Shown here: positions 44,082-55,603 of the stretch, one piece after another
Layout of the letters: each line of letters opens with the position of its first letter
Position numbering within the stretch: position 1 is the stretch's first letter
Assembly: GCA_030847615.1 (NCBI GenBank)
Contig: JAUMIR010000004.1
Coordinates: 221,763,001-221,827,000, forward strand
DNA from: Gambelia wislizenii
Taxonomy: Eukaryota > Chordata > Lepidosauria > Squamata > Crotaphytidae
Direction of reading: 5' to 3'
DNA length: 64,000 nucleotides
Position numbers and translations under genes: made by a program
Notes under the pieces: generated by a model
Told to the model about the DNA's origin: nothing
Database searches by the model: none
The model's input: only the letters and a program-made list of their open reading frames with translations

Positions 44082-44789
44082 AAGTATAAGGATAACAAAT
44101 TCTTACTGTACTTCTTATATTCATTGGCTTACCTAGACCTAGGATAGTTGCATTATTCAGCAATTGTTTTGTCAATGGCCAGTGTTATCAAAGTTAATTT
44201 TCACCTTCAATATCTAATGCATTTAATTTTCCTTAGACCTCATGGCTTCAAATTTCACCCGAAACTATGTGTATTGCACCCAAACTTCATGTTTCTGATA
44301 AAGTGGGCTATAGTCCATGAAACCTCACACTATAATAAATTTGTAATTAAGAGAACCAACAACTATAAGAACTATCTAGACCTTTGCCTTCCTATCAGAA
44401 AGATGAGACCAGACAACAGAGTTGGTGTAAGAAAGGCCACAGTTTTATTGAGTACAGAATATTGAGTACAGAATTCTGTGACAAGGCATGAGACATGTGG
44501 ACATTTCCATTAAAGAAGCCTGGAGATGCTGGATTTACCTTAAGGGAATTACCTCCTGGCTTGGAACTGAGATTTGCAGGGCTTGCAGATCACCTCTTCC
44601 CCATAAAGGGGATTAGAGGCCATAAAGGGGATCAGAGGGTCCTGAGCCAGTCCCTGAGGCAGTGCTGGTGAGCACACCTACAAAGAGATCACACCTAGGG
44701 CAAGAAACTGTGCAGATTTGAGCCTATTAGAAATATGCATGTTGGCCTCCTTCACCATCTTGTGCCTTGAAGTCCCGTCAATGAAAACC
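44082..44789. other. No gene recognised
   Basis: Contains a small inverted pair (AAGAAGTATAAG / CTTACTGTACTTCTT-like, about 44079-44118) and a duplicated 'ATTGAGTACAGAAT' at about 44449-44475, plus 'CATAAAGGGGAT(T/C)AGAG' twice near 44604-44638. No domain seen. Confidence 0.5.
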
Positions 44790-47002
44790 AATGCCTTACT
44801 CACGGCTGCAGCGCAGAAGCAGCACGTGATGATGATGGCGGAAGACTCGACTCTTATCTGACAGAACTCGCCATAGGAACTTTCTTTGGTCTTATTGGGA
44901 GGCGATGCGTGCAGCGCAGAGATCCTTCTCCTCTGCACATATTGCGTCTACAGAGTCCCATCCAGCAGAGCTGTTTAGGGTGGTGAGGAAGCTGGCGCAG
45001 GTGTCCCCTGCGCCAAATCCCCTGCTTAACCCGACGACTGCCTGCTGTGATGCATTTAATAACTTCTTTGCAGATAAAATCTCTCAGATAAGAGCCGACC
45101 TAGATGCCACTATTGTAACAGAAACAATGGACGAGGTGTCCAGCGACTCCGCCGATGTAATCGTACTGGATCAGCTGCAATCTGTCAGTACTGATGACGT
45201 GGACAAGCTCCTTGGTAGTGTGAGGAAGACAACCTGCCCCCTCGACCCTTGCCCATCTTGGCTGGCCATCCAGGGAGGGGATGCATTGTGGAAGTTCCTT
45301 GTGAGCATCATCAATGCATCCTTCAGGGAAGGATATATTCCATCATGTCTAAAGGAGGCGGATGTTAAGCCTATTTTGAAAAAACCTTCCCTGGACACCC
45401 TGGCTATGAATAATTATAGGCCAGTCTCTTTATTACCATTTTTGAGCAAGGTGATCGAGAGGGCGGTTGCTCTTCAACTCCAAGCTGTCTTGGATGAAAC
45501 CGATTACCTAGACCCATTTCAAACTGGCTTTAGGACAGGCTTTGGGGTTGAGACTGCCATGGTTGCTTTGACCGACGATCTGTGTCTGAGCATCGACAAG
45601 GGTAGTATGACCCTGTCGGTGCTCCTAGACCTCTCAGCGGCTTTTGATACAATAGATCACAGCATTCTTCTGGATCGCCTGAGGGAGTTAGGCATCGGAG
45701 GCACTGCTTTGCAGTGGTTCCGGTCCTTCCTCTCAGGCAGGACCCAGAGAGTGCTGCTCGGGGACAGTAGCTCCAGTAAAAGGGAGCTTACCTGTGGAGT
45801 ACCACAGGGTGCTATTCTGTTCCCGATGTTATTTAACATCTATATGAAGCTGCTGGGTAAGATTATCCGGAGTTATGGAGCTGGGTGTTATCAGTACGCT
45901 GATGACACTCAGATCTATTTCTCCGTATCTCGTTCGTCGGTCTCGAATTCTGACGGCATCTCTTCTCTCAATGAATGTCTTTGGGCAGTAATGGGCTGGA
46001 TGAGGAAAAACAGATTGAGACTGAATCCAGACAAGACGGAGGTGCTCACGGTAGCGGCCCTGAAACCAAGAATCGGGTTGCAATCTCCAGTCCTGGATGG
46101 GGTCACACTCTCCTCCAGTGACTGTGTTCGCAGTCTAGGGGTGCTTCTTGACTCGTCACTCCTGATGACAAATCAGGTAAATGCGACAGTCAGGAGCACT
46201 TGCTATCAAGCTTCGGATGATACGCCAGCTGCGCCCTTTTCTGGAAGTAAGGGATCTTGAGACTGTTGTGCATGCGCTGGTAACCTCACGTCTTGATTTC
46301 TGTAATGCACTCTACATGGGGCTACCCTTGTGCTTAGTTCGGAAATTACAGCTGGTACAAAATATGGCAGCCAGGCTAGTTTCTGGGACATCTAGGAGGG
46401 ACCACATTACTCCGGTTCTGAGGTCCCTCCACTGGCTGCCTATCAGCTTCCGGGCCCAGTACAAGGTGTTGGTTATCACTTTTAAAGCCCTAAATGGCTT
46501 GGGCCCAAGCTATCTCAGGGACCGCCTTCTCCCTTATAATCCTCCCCACGCTCTCCGGTCCTCCGGGAGGAATTTGTTGCAGCCACAAAGACCTAGGCTG
46601 GCAACCACCTCCCAGAGGGCTTTTTCGGCTGTTGCCCCCAAATTGTGGAATGGCCTGCTGGATGAGATCCGCCTATTGACATCGTTAGACAGCTTTAAAA
46701 AGGCTGTCAAGACGGATCTCTTCAGGCAGGCTTTTCCAGAATAGCTAACCCCGGCCTCAGGAACCCCCTCTGGAGGTTGATTCTGGAGCTCCTAACTGAT
46801 GCTGCTTGCTCGAAAGGGTTTTTAATAACTGTATTATATATTGATTTTAATTTGTATTAATTTAATAATGTTTTAAGGGGGGGAAGGGATTTTGAGCTGT
46901 TTTATACTGTGTATTATTTTATTGTTGTAAGCCGCCCCGATTGCTCGCAGAGGGGCGAGATATAAATAAATAAATATTATTATTATTATTATTATTATTA
47001 TT
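44790..47002 (+). mobile_element. L2-type LINE, RT to 3' end, nearly intact
   Basis: Plus-strand L2 that begins within the linker after the endonuclease (around 44790) and runs to the 3' UTR 'TTGTAAGCCGCCCCGATTGC' and the tail 'ATAAATAAATATTATTATT' (46969-47002). ORF2 is open from 44905 to about 46209 and then continues in another frame to 46744. The 3' half is nearly identical to the fragment at 60260-60741, so the family was recently active. Confidence 0.95.
44905..46744 (+). pseudogene. L2 ORF2 reverse transcriptase with a single frameshift
   Basis: RT blocks in order: LKEADVKPILKKPSLD, NNYRPVSLLPFLSKVIERAV, FQTGFRTGFGVETAM, SVLLDLSAAFDTIDHSILLD, FLSGRTQRVLLGD, CGVPQGAILFPMLFNIYM, and catalytic YADD at 45895-45906 (YQYADDTQIYF). 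The C-terminal L2 region follows in the second frame: 'LRMIRQLRPFLEVRDLETVV', 'TSRLDFCNALYMGLP', 'RDHITPVLRSLHWLPI', 'APKLWNGLLDEIR', 'KTDLFRQAFPE'. The two frames meet near 46209, where TATCAAGCTTCGG has one base more than the frame requires. This single-base insertion is the only coding lesion I can see. The endonuclease is absent (5' truncation). Confidence 0.95.
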
Positions 47003-47086
47003 ATCTGAAACTGGGTCCCATTAGTGGGACAGTAACATTGTCTTCGCGTACTGCTCTTGGACTTTTTGCTGCATCTGATAATCTCC
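47003..47086. mobile_element. 3-bp-TSD transposon, terminal fragment
   Basis: 'TTTTTGCTGCATCTGATAATCTCC' (split at 47063-47086) is the right end of the short subtype (compare 27981-28000). Preceded by ~60 bp of element-like sequence; the left part is missing where the L2 tail begins. Confidence 0.6.
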
Positions 47087-47280
47087 AAAGAAAAGGAGAT
47101 TATTTCAGGAAAACAAAAATCCTGAATGTCATGAAGCTATGGGATAAAAAAACCTGTTTCAGTATTTTCAAAATCCATTGAGATTTACCATCCTTACTCT
47201 ACACATGCAAGCATATTTTTTTTGGTAGTAGCCAGAGTAAAAAACAAACCAAAAAACACCACTTCAGTAGGCAGATTCTG

Positions 47281-47655
47281 GCAGATTAGGGAGTTAGGTA
47301 TGTTTAACCTGAAGAAAAGAAGGTTGAGAGGTGACATGGTAGCCATGTTTAAATATTTGAAGGGAAGTCATATTGAGGATGGAGCAAGCTTGCTTTCTGC
47401 TGCTCCAGAGATTAGGACACTGAGCAATGGATTCAATCTACAGGAAAAGAGATTCCACCCAAACGTTGGGAACAGTAAGAGCTGTTTGGCAGTTGAATGC
47501 ACTGCCTCAGAGTGTGGTGGAGTCTCCTTCTTTGAAGGTTTTTAAACAGAGGCTGGATGGCCATCTGTCGGGAGTGCTTTCATTTTGTATTCCTTCAATG
47601 CAGGGAGTTGGACTGGATGGCCCTTGTGGTCTCTTCCAACTCTATGATTCTATTA
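47281..47655 (+). mobile_element. CR1 LINE, 3' end only
   Basis: Carries the C-terminal CR1 text (RELGMFNLKKRRLRGDMVAM, 'FKYLKGSHIEDGASLLSAAP', 'LNALPQSVVESPSLKVFKQR') and the tail 'TCTTCCAACTCTATGATTCT'. Frames 47222-47545 and 47427-47777 overlap because of an indel near 47470-47480. Confidence 0.9.
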
Positions 47656-49225
47656 CCTATCCCTTCTATACCCCCAACCATTCTGCCTGTGTCCCCAACC
47701 ATTCTTCTCCATTGAGGAGAGAGCTGTGTTTGTCACATGGCCTGTCCTTTACTTCCCAAACTACCTGCTGGCCTTAGCTGGAGCTCAAAGCAAAATCAAG
47801 CTGACAGTTTACGGTAGATCATTTCTGTACACAGAATGGAGAATGAGCACCATCTTGTCAGCAAGAAAAGTATCTTGGGCTGCCCTGAACTGAGGATGTT
47901 ATAGGCTGGGGAAGTTGTGTAACATGTAATGGCAATGCCCCACAGCAACTTTTGGTAGATCCCCTTTTTATGAGTACAGCTTGGAAAAAAATCCTTTTTT
48001 TTTTTTTACTACCAGTCCCCGAAGTCCTTAGCCAACATTGAGAACAGCCATGCTGAATGCCGCCCCCCTTTTCTAAGTCTGTGTAAGAGTAATTGGTGGC
48101 TCTGAAGCCATGGTCTGATTCACCCCACAAAATCCTTTGAAGGGTGGGATAGTGTCTGTTTTGAGCCTAGTATGCAAGTATACTATGAAAAAAAATACAT
48201 TTACAATCTCTGCAGGTCTACTTAGAGGTAAGCCTGATTCAACTCAGTGAGGATTTCTCTCAGGTAAATGAGTATATATAGGATTACAATTTCATTCTAT
48301 ATAGTATTACCGATATAGACAATGCAGAGAGAGAGAGAGAGAGAGAGAAGGAGAATTTCATTAAAAAATTACACTGTAATAAGTTATAGTGTTTCTTTGG
48401 TCCTTGGATTTCCCCCCTTCCCTTCATTTGATCTTCATATTAAAAGAAAGTGCTACTGTGAAGTTATCTAGGTTTGCAAGCTTCTCCTTTGAGGGAGATA
48501 TGCGTGTGCAATCTGCATGCTTAGCTCGTTCTTTGATGATAAATTTGGACCAACTGCTTAGGAAAAGACAAGTAGGTGCCAACACCATTGGCGTCTGGTT
48601 TTGAAAAAAAAAATTGGCAGCAATTTTGCTGGCTGCTTGCTTCTTCGCCCTCTCTCAATTACATTCGTTCTATCAGCTTTTACCTGCATGAAGAAAGACC
48701 AAAGGAATGAGGCAAGAAAACCCTTTAAAACGCTAAGTAGCTATTGCAACGAACAGAGCCTAAACCAGAAAGGGTGAAGATTCTATAATTTTGTGGTGTT
48801 TGCACATACTAGGTGCAATCAAACAACTTGAAGCATTAACACAGGAGGAAACATGTTTTACACAACTTGACTTCCAAACAGTGATTATCCCTTCAAGGGT
48901 GTTTGTGTTCACAAGCATCCTGCTGATTATAAGCATTGCGTTAAATCTGTTGAAGATGATAACCTAGCTATACCTTGGCTTTTTCTTAAGTTAACCCACT
49001 TATAGTTGCCTCAAACCAGCAAGAAGGGTATATGTGTGTATGGACGTGTATGTATAGTTGGCAAAGTCAATAGCCTATGTTTCAGGCCTTCTTAACAGGC
49101 AGATGCTGAGTAACTTGTACAAGATTTCTCCTCAAACAGGCTCCATTAGATGACAGCATTCAAAGAGAGTACTATGACAGATGGAGTACTAATACTCTCT
49201 TAAAATGCTATCATCTAAGAGAATA
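47656..49225. other. No gene recognised
   Basis: Unique-looking DNA with a T-run (~47994-48008), (GA)n at about 48327-48348 and A-runs. Confidence 0.5.
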
Positions 49226-49419
49226 GGAGCCAGCATGGCATAGTGGTTTGAGTATTGGTCTACAACTCTGGAGGCCAGGGTTCAAATCCCTTGTCCGCCA
49301 TGAAAGCCCACTGGGTGCCCCTGGGCAAGTCACATGCTCTCAGCCTCAGATAACCCCATGATAGGGTCACCTTGGGGTCACCATAATTCAGAAATGACTT
49401 GAAGGCACACAACAACAAC
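49226..49419 (+). mobile_element. tRNA-derived ACA-tailed SINE (ACA-Sauria type)
   Basis: Starts GGAGCCAGCATGGCATAGTG with A box TGGCATAGTGG (49237-49247), B box GGTTCAAATCC (49279-49289), a 'CACTGGGTGCCCCTGGGCAA' and 'GTCACATGCTCTCAGCCTCA' body, and the 3' end 'AGAAATGACTTGAAGGCACA' plus (CAA)n. Both promoter boxes are well kept. This SINE type is the best single marker for a squamate origin. Confidence 0.92.
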
Positions 49420-50414
49420 CTCAGGGATGGAACTATGCTGGGTTCATAGTTCCCTACAGGAATATCAGTTTTCTGCTTCTCTCAGAGCAGGTTGAAGCAC
49501 ATCTTGATTTGGAAATGTACAATTTCTAGTACATTCTGGCAAAGAAAGAAATGTGCACAAATTCAAGAATACCTTCCAAAAATGCAGTTCTGGCTGAACA
49601 CATGAGACAAATCACACAAGTCATATGGTGGCATTCTCCCACAAGACACATAGGGCTAAGGTGGGAATGTGATGCATGTGAGCATGTACACACAGTCTCC
49701 AAGTGGCCTCTTTTCCCTCTGTCTACTTCACTGAGCATGGAAGTATGTATATGGCAAGAGTGGACAGTTCTTGCACCACATTTGTCCCCAAGGTTTTTTT
49801 TTTTTGTGCCCTGTGAATCCCCTGATGACCCATTGGTTTTTGTGGAGAAAAAACTGCTTTGCCATCTCCCCAGACTCCAGAATGCATGTACAGAGTTGGA
49901 TGTGTTTGCAGTGCTCCCTCTGGTCTTAAAAGAGTATTGAATCATGGGAGCTTGATAAGCACATTCAGCTGCAACTGCCCATGTGATCTCCCAGTCCCCA
50001 CAAAGTCGCTATGCCTGTTCTGAGGAACCATCAGCATAGGATTCCTATATTTCCCAGCAGGACAGAATTTATCTGGATTTTAAGCATATCACTCAGTGCC
50101 TGTTTGGACCATTACCTGACCTGAATTCAAAGCTTTCTTTCTTTTATTTTAACAGCAAACCTCTAGCTCTAGCAGGAGCAGAGTTTGGGGAAACAGATAT
50201 CAAGATGGTGGCAAGGAGTTAACATTGGCCAAATTAGAAATGGGGAAGGTGCAATGGAAAGGGTAAGGCAAACTATACTAAGAACTCAGGTGTTAGTGAA
50301 ATACAGTAGAAGGTTATGGTTCTGATTTCTCCACCACCTTTTTTTCTTGGAAATTTATATTGTTGGCCAGAGGAGCCTGTCATTCCACCTGACATTCCCC
50401 CTGGGGGAAAAGGT
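49420..50414. other. No gene recognised
   Basis: Frames of 139 and 129 residues overlap on opposite strands at 49526-49945, with no domain and no codon structure favouring either; I take them as chance. Confidence 0.5.
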
Positions 50415-50787
50415 GGGCATTTATTTATTTATATCTCAACCCCCTCCCCCGAATTGGGACTCAAAGTGGCTCACAATTTAAAAGAACAATACAAACAAAA
50501 ATGCTAAAAAATGAACATGAAAATAGATTTAAACTATTTACAGTATTAAAACAAATTCACAGCTTGATAAAAGAATAAAATGCAATTTTAAAAAGATAAA
50601 AAGCTATTTAAAAACAGTTCAGTTAAAGCAACAGCACCCCCTTAACCCATTCTTTAAAAACTTTGTTTTAAAAGCCTCTCTGAATAAAAACGTTTTGACC
50701 TGCTGATGGAAGGACAACAAGGAGGGAGCCATTCTGGCCTCCCTGGGAAGAGAGTTCCAGAGTCTAGGCCACCAAGAAGGCTGGCCA

Positions 50788-51012
50788 GGGAGCCCTGGTG
50801 GCGCAGTAGTTAAATGCCAGTATTGCAAACCACAAGGTTATGAGTTCGATCCCAGAGGGCTCCAGGTTTGACTCAGCCTTCCATCTTTCTGTAGGTCAGT
50901 AAAATGAGTACCCAGGTTATTTGGGGCAATTACCTAAAAATCATTGTAAAACCGCTTAGGGAGTGCTTGGCACTGATAAGCAGTATATAAATATCAATGC
51001 TATTGCTAATGC
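50788..51012 (+). mobile_element. tRNA-derived SINE, '(TGCTAT)n' tail, inside the L2
   Basis: GGGAGCCCTGGTGGCGCAGT with A box TGGCGCAGTAG, B box AGTTCGATCCC, a 'GACTCAGCCTTCCATCTTTC' body, and the end 'AATGCTATTGCTAATGCT'. It interrupts the L2 within the codons for 'KKAL'; the flanking AAGGC on both sides may be a short TSD. Confidence 0.85.
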
Positions 51013-52475
51013 TAAGGCCCTCTCTCATATTCCCACCAACCATGCTTGTGATGGTGGTGGGACTGAAAGAAGGGCCTCTCCTGATTAACTGAGAGCCTGG
51101 GCCAGCTCATACAGGGAGATATGGTCTCCCAAATAACCTGGACCTGACCCATATAGGTCATAACCAGCACTCTCAATTGTGCCTCGAAACAAACTGGCAG
51201 CCAGTGGACCTGTTTCAGGGGCATAGTATGGTCTCTGTAACCTGCCCCAGCTAACAGTCTGGCTGCAGCTCTTTGGACCAGCTGAAGTTTCTGAACACTC
51301 TTCAAAGGCAGCCCCAAGTAAAGCATGTTACAGTAGTCCAAATGGGATGTAATTACAGCATGTACCACCATGGACAGATCCAGCATCTCAAGAAATGTGT
51401 GCAGTTGGTGCACAAGCTTTAAGTGTGCAAAGCATTCTTGGCCACCACAGAAACCTGGGCCTCCAGGTTCAAGGCTGAGTCCAGGAGTACACCCAAACTG
51501 TGAACCTGTATCTTCAGGGGGAATGTAGTCCCATCTTACACAGGATGAATCCCTATTCCTGGATCTGTCTTCTGACTGACCAAGAGCACTGTTTTGTCTG
51601 GATTAAATTTCAATTTGTTTGCCCTCATCCAGCCCATTACTAATAACAGACATTGGTTTAGGACCAGAACAGCCTCCTAGGATCGGGGTGGAAAGGAGTA
51701 GTAGAGTTGGGTGTCATCTGCATATTGATGGCACCACACCTCAGAACTCTGGATGGCCTCTCCCAGTGGTTTCATATAGCATATAGTTAAATAGCATTGG
51801 GGACAAAACAGAACCCTGAGGGACCTCACAGGTCAATGGCCTGGGGATTGAACAGGAGTCCCCCAGCACCACCTTCTGGGTTTGCCCCTTCAGGAAGGAA
51901 TGGAGCCACTGTAAAACAATGCAAGTTCCATCCTAGCAAGGTAGCCCAGAAGGATCCCATGGTCAATGGTATCAAAAGCCACTGAGAAGTCTAGCAGAAC
52001 CAACAGAGAAACACTCCCCCTGCCCAGTTCCCTGCATTAGTCATCCCATAGCCAGGCCTAAAACTAGATTGAACTGGATCTAGGTAATCCATTTCATCCA
52101 GAAACCCCTGGAGTTGGGAGGCCACACACATTCCAATACCTTACTCAAAAATGGTAGGTTGGACACTGGCCAATAATTATACATTATAGAGGGATTCAGG
52201 GATGGCTCATTCAACAAAGGCCTCACAACTGCTTCCTTTAGGCAAGTTGGAATGTTGCCTTGTTGTAGTGAGGCACTGACTACCCCCTTTACCCACTCAA
52301 CCGGTCTGCCTCTGGCCTGTTTGGTAAGCCAGGAAAGAGAAGGGTCTATCACACATGTGGTGGCTCCCCTTTCCAAGGATTCTGTCCACATCCTCAGGCT
52401 GCACAAATTGAAAAGTATCCGATAATACTGGACAAATGGGAGCCAAGGTTACATCCACTGGAACAGTATAAACTA

Positions 52476-53035
52476 CAGTTGTCCCTTCACATTTGTGGCT
52501 TTGACTTTTGCGATTTTATGTATTCAGGGAAAGCCACTGAGGGTTTCAAGGCCTTCGCCCCCGGGAACGTGCAGCTTTCCTCGGCCTTTGTTCCCTGGGG
52601 GAGGGGGGAGCTGAACCCTGAACAAGCCATCGAGATCGCCAAAAAGCTGCTAAAGGTTTCAAGGCCTTTGGTTCCCCCCCACCACCACAGGGAAGGGATA
52701 GCTTTGCGGCCAGAGCTGGAAAAGCTAAATCCCAAACACCCAAACCCGTACTGGCCATGAAGCCACTGAGGGTTTGCTTGGGCTTTGGCTTCCCCCTCCT
52801 GCAACACAGGGAAGGGCGGCACCACAGGTTTCCTCCACCTTGTTCCCTGTGTGTGGGGAGCCGAAGCCTGAACAAACCAAAACCAACGCTGACCACGAGA
52901 CCACTGAGGGTTTGCTTGGGCTTCAGCTTACCCCCCCCCCATGCTACAGGGAAGGGGTGGCTTTGCAACCAGCACGGGGCTAGATTTGTTTGGGCTTCAT
53001 CTTTCCCCCAGGTCTCACCTGGTGCTGCACAGAAA
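52476..53035. mobile_element. Tigger-like element with internal minisatellite, right end lost
   Basis: The left terminus CAGTTGTCCCTTCACATTTG is preceded by TA. The interior is GC-rich with an imperfect repeat of the unit 'CCACTGAGGGTTTGCTTGGG' plus 'GGGAAGGGG.GG' at about 52529, 52759 and 52900. The right TIR is not found where the L2 endonuclease scrap resumes (~53040). Open frames on both strands are repeat translations. Confidence 0.6.
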
Positions 53036-53150
53036 AACATGGTGGGCAGAGCTGAGAGAGATTAACCCCTTAGTCTCATCCAGCCAGGTCTCCGTAATAC
53101 AGGCCAGGTTGGCATGCTCCTCCTGAATAGCATTTGTTTTCCGATGCACC

Positions 53151-53397
53151 AACCTATTCATTGCCAATCTTCTACATTTCTAACTCAGTTCTTGTAATTT
53201 TACTCTGTGGTCTACCTTTTCTTCACCATGTGCTGTTTTGTCAAAATTGTGAGTAATTTTCTCATTTTCTGTTTGAACACCTGTGTGCAAGGGATCCCAT
53301 TTCTCATCATGTCAGGATCAAAAGCAGAGGATGTCACAGTTGGCTTTGGAAGCACTGCTCTTGAGTCCTCCACCTGTAAAATTGGATGGACAATTAT
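53151..53397. other. No gene recognised
   Basis: Short unique stretch, possibly still the 5' part of the L2. Confidence 0.4.
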
Positions 53398-53995
53398 GGA
53401 GATTATCAGATGCATCAAAAGTGGCGTTAGAGCAATGCCAGGAGATCGCAAAAGGGCTCCCTTATCAGACGATGCCGTTCCCCTCTCATTATGCACCTGT
53501 TATACTGTCGCTCCACTGGTGCTGCTTTTTATTGACATGATAAGCCGTCAATAGATCCTCCACTCTGTTTGTGTTTCGGATTTGCCTATGCGTGACAAGG
53601 TGTCCCATTTCACTGGTGAGATCACCAGCTGGTGAGCTCCCTGCCAGAACACTTCTGGGTGACATCAGGACATCCAGGTAAGTGACATACTTTCAAAGAC
53701 TTCCATGGTTTACTTGGAAGTTTTATAGTGTGTGTACGTGCTTGCTGTCACTTTTTAAATGTTACTTTTCTTTTTAATTTTGAATTGCCCATGCCCGCAT
53801 TTTGTCATGAGAATCTGCGGGATTTCGATCCAGGAAGTGAATGGAACTTCATTAGAGCTCCTTTCTCTTCTGGGCTGCCCTGTCAACGTCACCCTGCGGT
53901 GTGGAGGGTGATTGTGGCAGGACTGGGAGAGGACAGGGGCGGGAGTGGAGATTGTGGGACAGGAATGCTTTTTTCATTCTTGTCTGATAATCTCC
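53398..53995. mobile_element. 3-bp-TSD transposon, ~600-bp subtype, complete
   Basis: Ends GGAGATTATCAGATGCAT / TTGTCTGATAATCTCC, TSD TAT at 53395-53397 and 53996-53998. Same subtype and orientation as 34008 ('CTTTTTATTGACATGATAAG', 'GACATCCAGGTAAGTGACAT', 'GATTGTGGGACAGGAATGC'). Confidence 0.92.
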
Positions 53996-54266
53996 TATGT
54001 GTAAGAGACTGGACCTTTATGGTAGTGCTGATGCAAGATTATGAAATTATTACCTGAATGAAATCTTCTCTGGTTCCTTCTTTGACTGTTTTTCAATGCA
54101 TATCCTGGCCCCTATTCATGGACTTTTAATTTATGATCTCTTGGTTTAGTTTATAGTTTAAATGCTATGAGCTTTAATATTTAGTTTTGCATTGTTGTTT
54201 CAAAATTTTAACAGCTGTCATTAATGAGGTGTTGTTTTCAGAATTTCATTGTGGCCCTGTTTCAGG

Positions 54267-54478
54267 CCTAATTCACAATACACAAACAATCCAGTTTGAA
54301 ATGGGATTATTTGCCACAGCTCCTTCCTATTGAATCCTGGGATTTATAGTTTTACAAGGTCTTTAACCTACTCTACCAGAGTGCTGGTGCCTCACCAAAC
54401 TACAAACCCCAGGACTCCATAGGAAGGAGCCATGGCAAATAATCAAACGATTACTTGTGTAGTGTGGATGCACCCTTA
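54267..54478. mobile_element. MITE with 'AAACTACAAACCCCAGGACTC' type core
   Basis: Arms: 'GGGATTATTTGCCACAGCTC' and 'CTTCCTATTGAATCCTGGGA' are mirrored by 'CCCCAGGACTCCATAGGAAG' and 'GAGCCATGGCAAATAATC'. The right end 'GTGTAGTGTGGATGCACCCT' is the common terminus of this squamate hAT-like MITE. The left terminus is more worn. Confidence 0.65.
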
Positions 54479-55324
54479 TTTTCCTATTTTTAAGCTGCAA
54501 GCCCCTTTGATGTGTTTTCCCCAGCAGAAAAAATAGATAGAAATATTAAATCGAACTACAATTAAGCAAAAAAAAAAAATAATAAAATCTGCTGTTTTTC
54601 CTAAATACCAGACAATGGCACCTGACACTCAACTCCTTAGTTTTGATATTTTCACCTGTCTGAGTGAGCAGCCAGAGTTTTTGAAATGCAGAAATCTAGG
54701 CTATAAGACTTCAGCCAGTTGCTATGTTATAACGCAACTTATCAGTTAAATTTGCTTGGCAGTGCTATAAAAAGAGGGAAACAAAATGTTCTTTCTTGTG
54801 TTAAAAATGTATGTTTTAACATCAACTTAAAGCTCTAAAATTAATTCACAGAAGAACGACTATGAAGAATGACCTAGTTTCAGAGTTTGTACTATTTTGC
54901 TGTTCTGTATTGTTTGCTGAGATAGCATATACCACAAGTTACTATCATAAGATTTTATTGAAGCCTTCCCCCTCCCCCACTGCTCAATTAGATAACTTGA
55001 CAAATTTTATAGACTTATGAAGAAATAAAAGAAATTATGTCTGGGTATGACTCTTCCCCATTATAATATTCCCACAATCTTTTGGTAATTTATATTTTGT
55101 TATTTACTTTCTTCAGTCAGTTAGACTTAATTCATACAGGGATGCACATGACTTGATAGCTCAGAAATGAAGATGCAAATGGTCTCTTCAAAAGGTATTG
55201 TATTGAAGGTGATGTAAGGTTAGTATTACCCACATATAAAACTGGTGTGGTACAGTGATAGGTGTAACACAGTTTCTGTTAACATGCTGGCTTTCATTAT
55301 ACTTGCATTTATGTCCACTACACA

Positions 55325-55374
<50 letters not shown>

Positions 55375-55396
55375 AGCATTACACCATTCTGCTCCT
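54479..55396. repeat. Unique DNA with compound (CA)n(GA)n microsatellite
   Basis: (AC)11-like then (AG)14-like at about 55319-55371. No gene; frames across the repeat are artefacts. Confidence 0.7.
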
Positions 55397-55603
55397 CACC
55401 TAGATCTGTTCCACACTACACAGTTGTAAAACTATAATTCCTGCTCCCAAGGATTTTATTGCCATAGTTACATCCTGTTGAATCCTGAACTTGTTTTCTA
55501 TATGAGGATTCTAAATGCCCTTTCCTAAACTACAGATCCCAGGATTCATTAGGATGGAACCATGAAAATTAAAATAGAATAATTGTGCTATAACTGTGTA
55601 GTA
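55397..55603. mobile_element. Degenerate MITE of the same hAT-like type
   Basis: 'TTCCACACTACACAGTTGTA' at the left is mirrored by 'GCTATAACTGTGTAGTA' at the right, with 'CTAAACTACAGATCCCAGGA' inside. The right end merges into the following CR1 fragment. Confidence 0.6.

Larger units (their letters stand above)
50415..53150 (-). mobile_element. L2-type LINE (minus strand), degraded, with two insertions
   Basis: Minus-strand order: an endonuclease scrap near 53130-53060 ('EEHANLACITETWLDE'), a Tigger-like insertion (52476-~53035), RT start at 52406-52080 ('DPSLSWLTKQARGRPVEWVK', 'CLKEAVVRPLLNEPSLN', 'MYNYWPVSNLPFLSKVLE'), the middle RT in decayed frames (52080-51420), C-terminal blocks at 51413-51012 ('LDYCNMLYLGLPLKSVQKLQ', 'LVQRAAARLLAGAGYRDH'), a SINE insertion (50788-51012) and the ORF end at 50828-50619 ('RLWNSLPREARMAPSLLSFH'). 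The 3' UTR reaches about 50415. Many stops: an older copy than 44790-47002. Confidence 0.88.

Noticed and set aside
49226..49300. Possible tRNA gene
   Set aside because: A and B boxes are present but no cloverleaf closes; the rest is the ACA-tailed SINE.
49526..49945. Opposed ORFs of 139 and 129 residues
   Set aside because: No domain, no sign of splice context, no repeat explanation; most likely chance open frames.
52479..53065. Several ORFs on both strands including one of 164 residues
   Set aside because: Lie within the repeat-filled Tigger-like element; translations of its GC-rich units.
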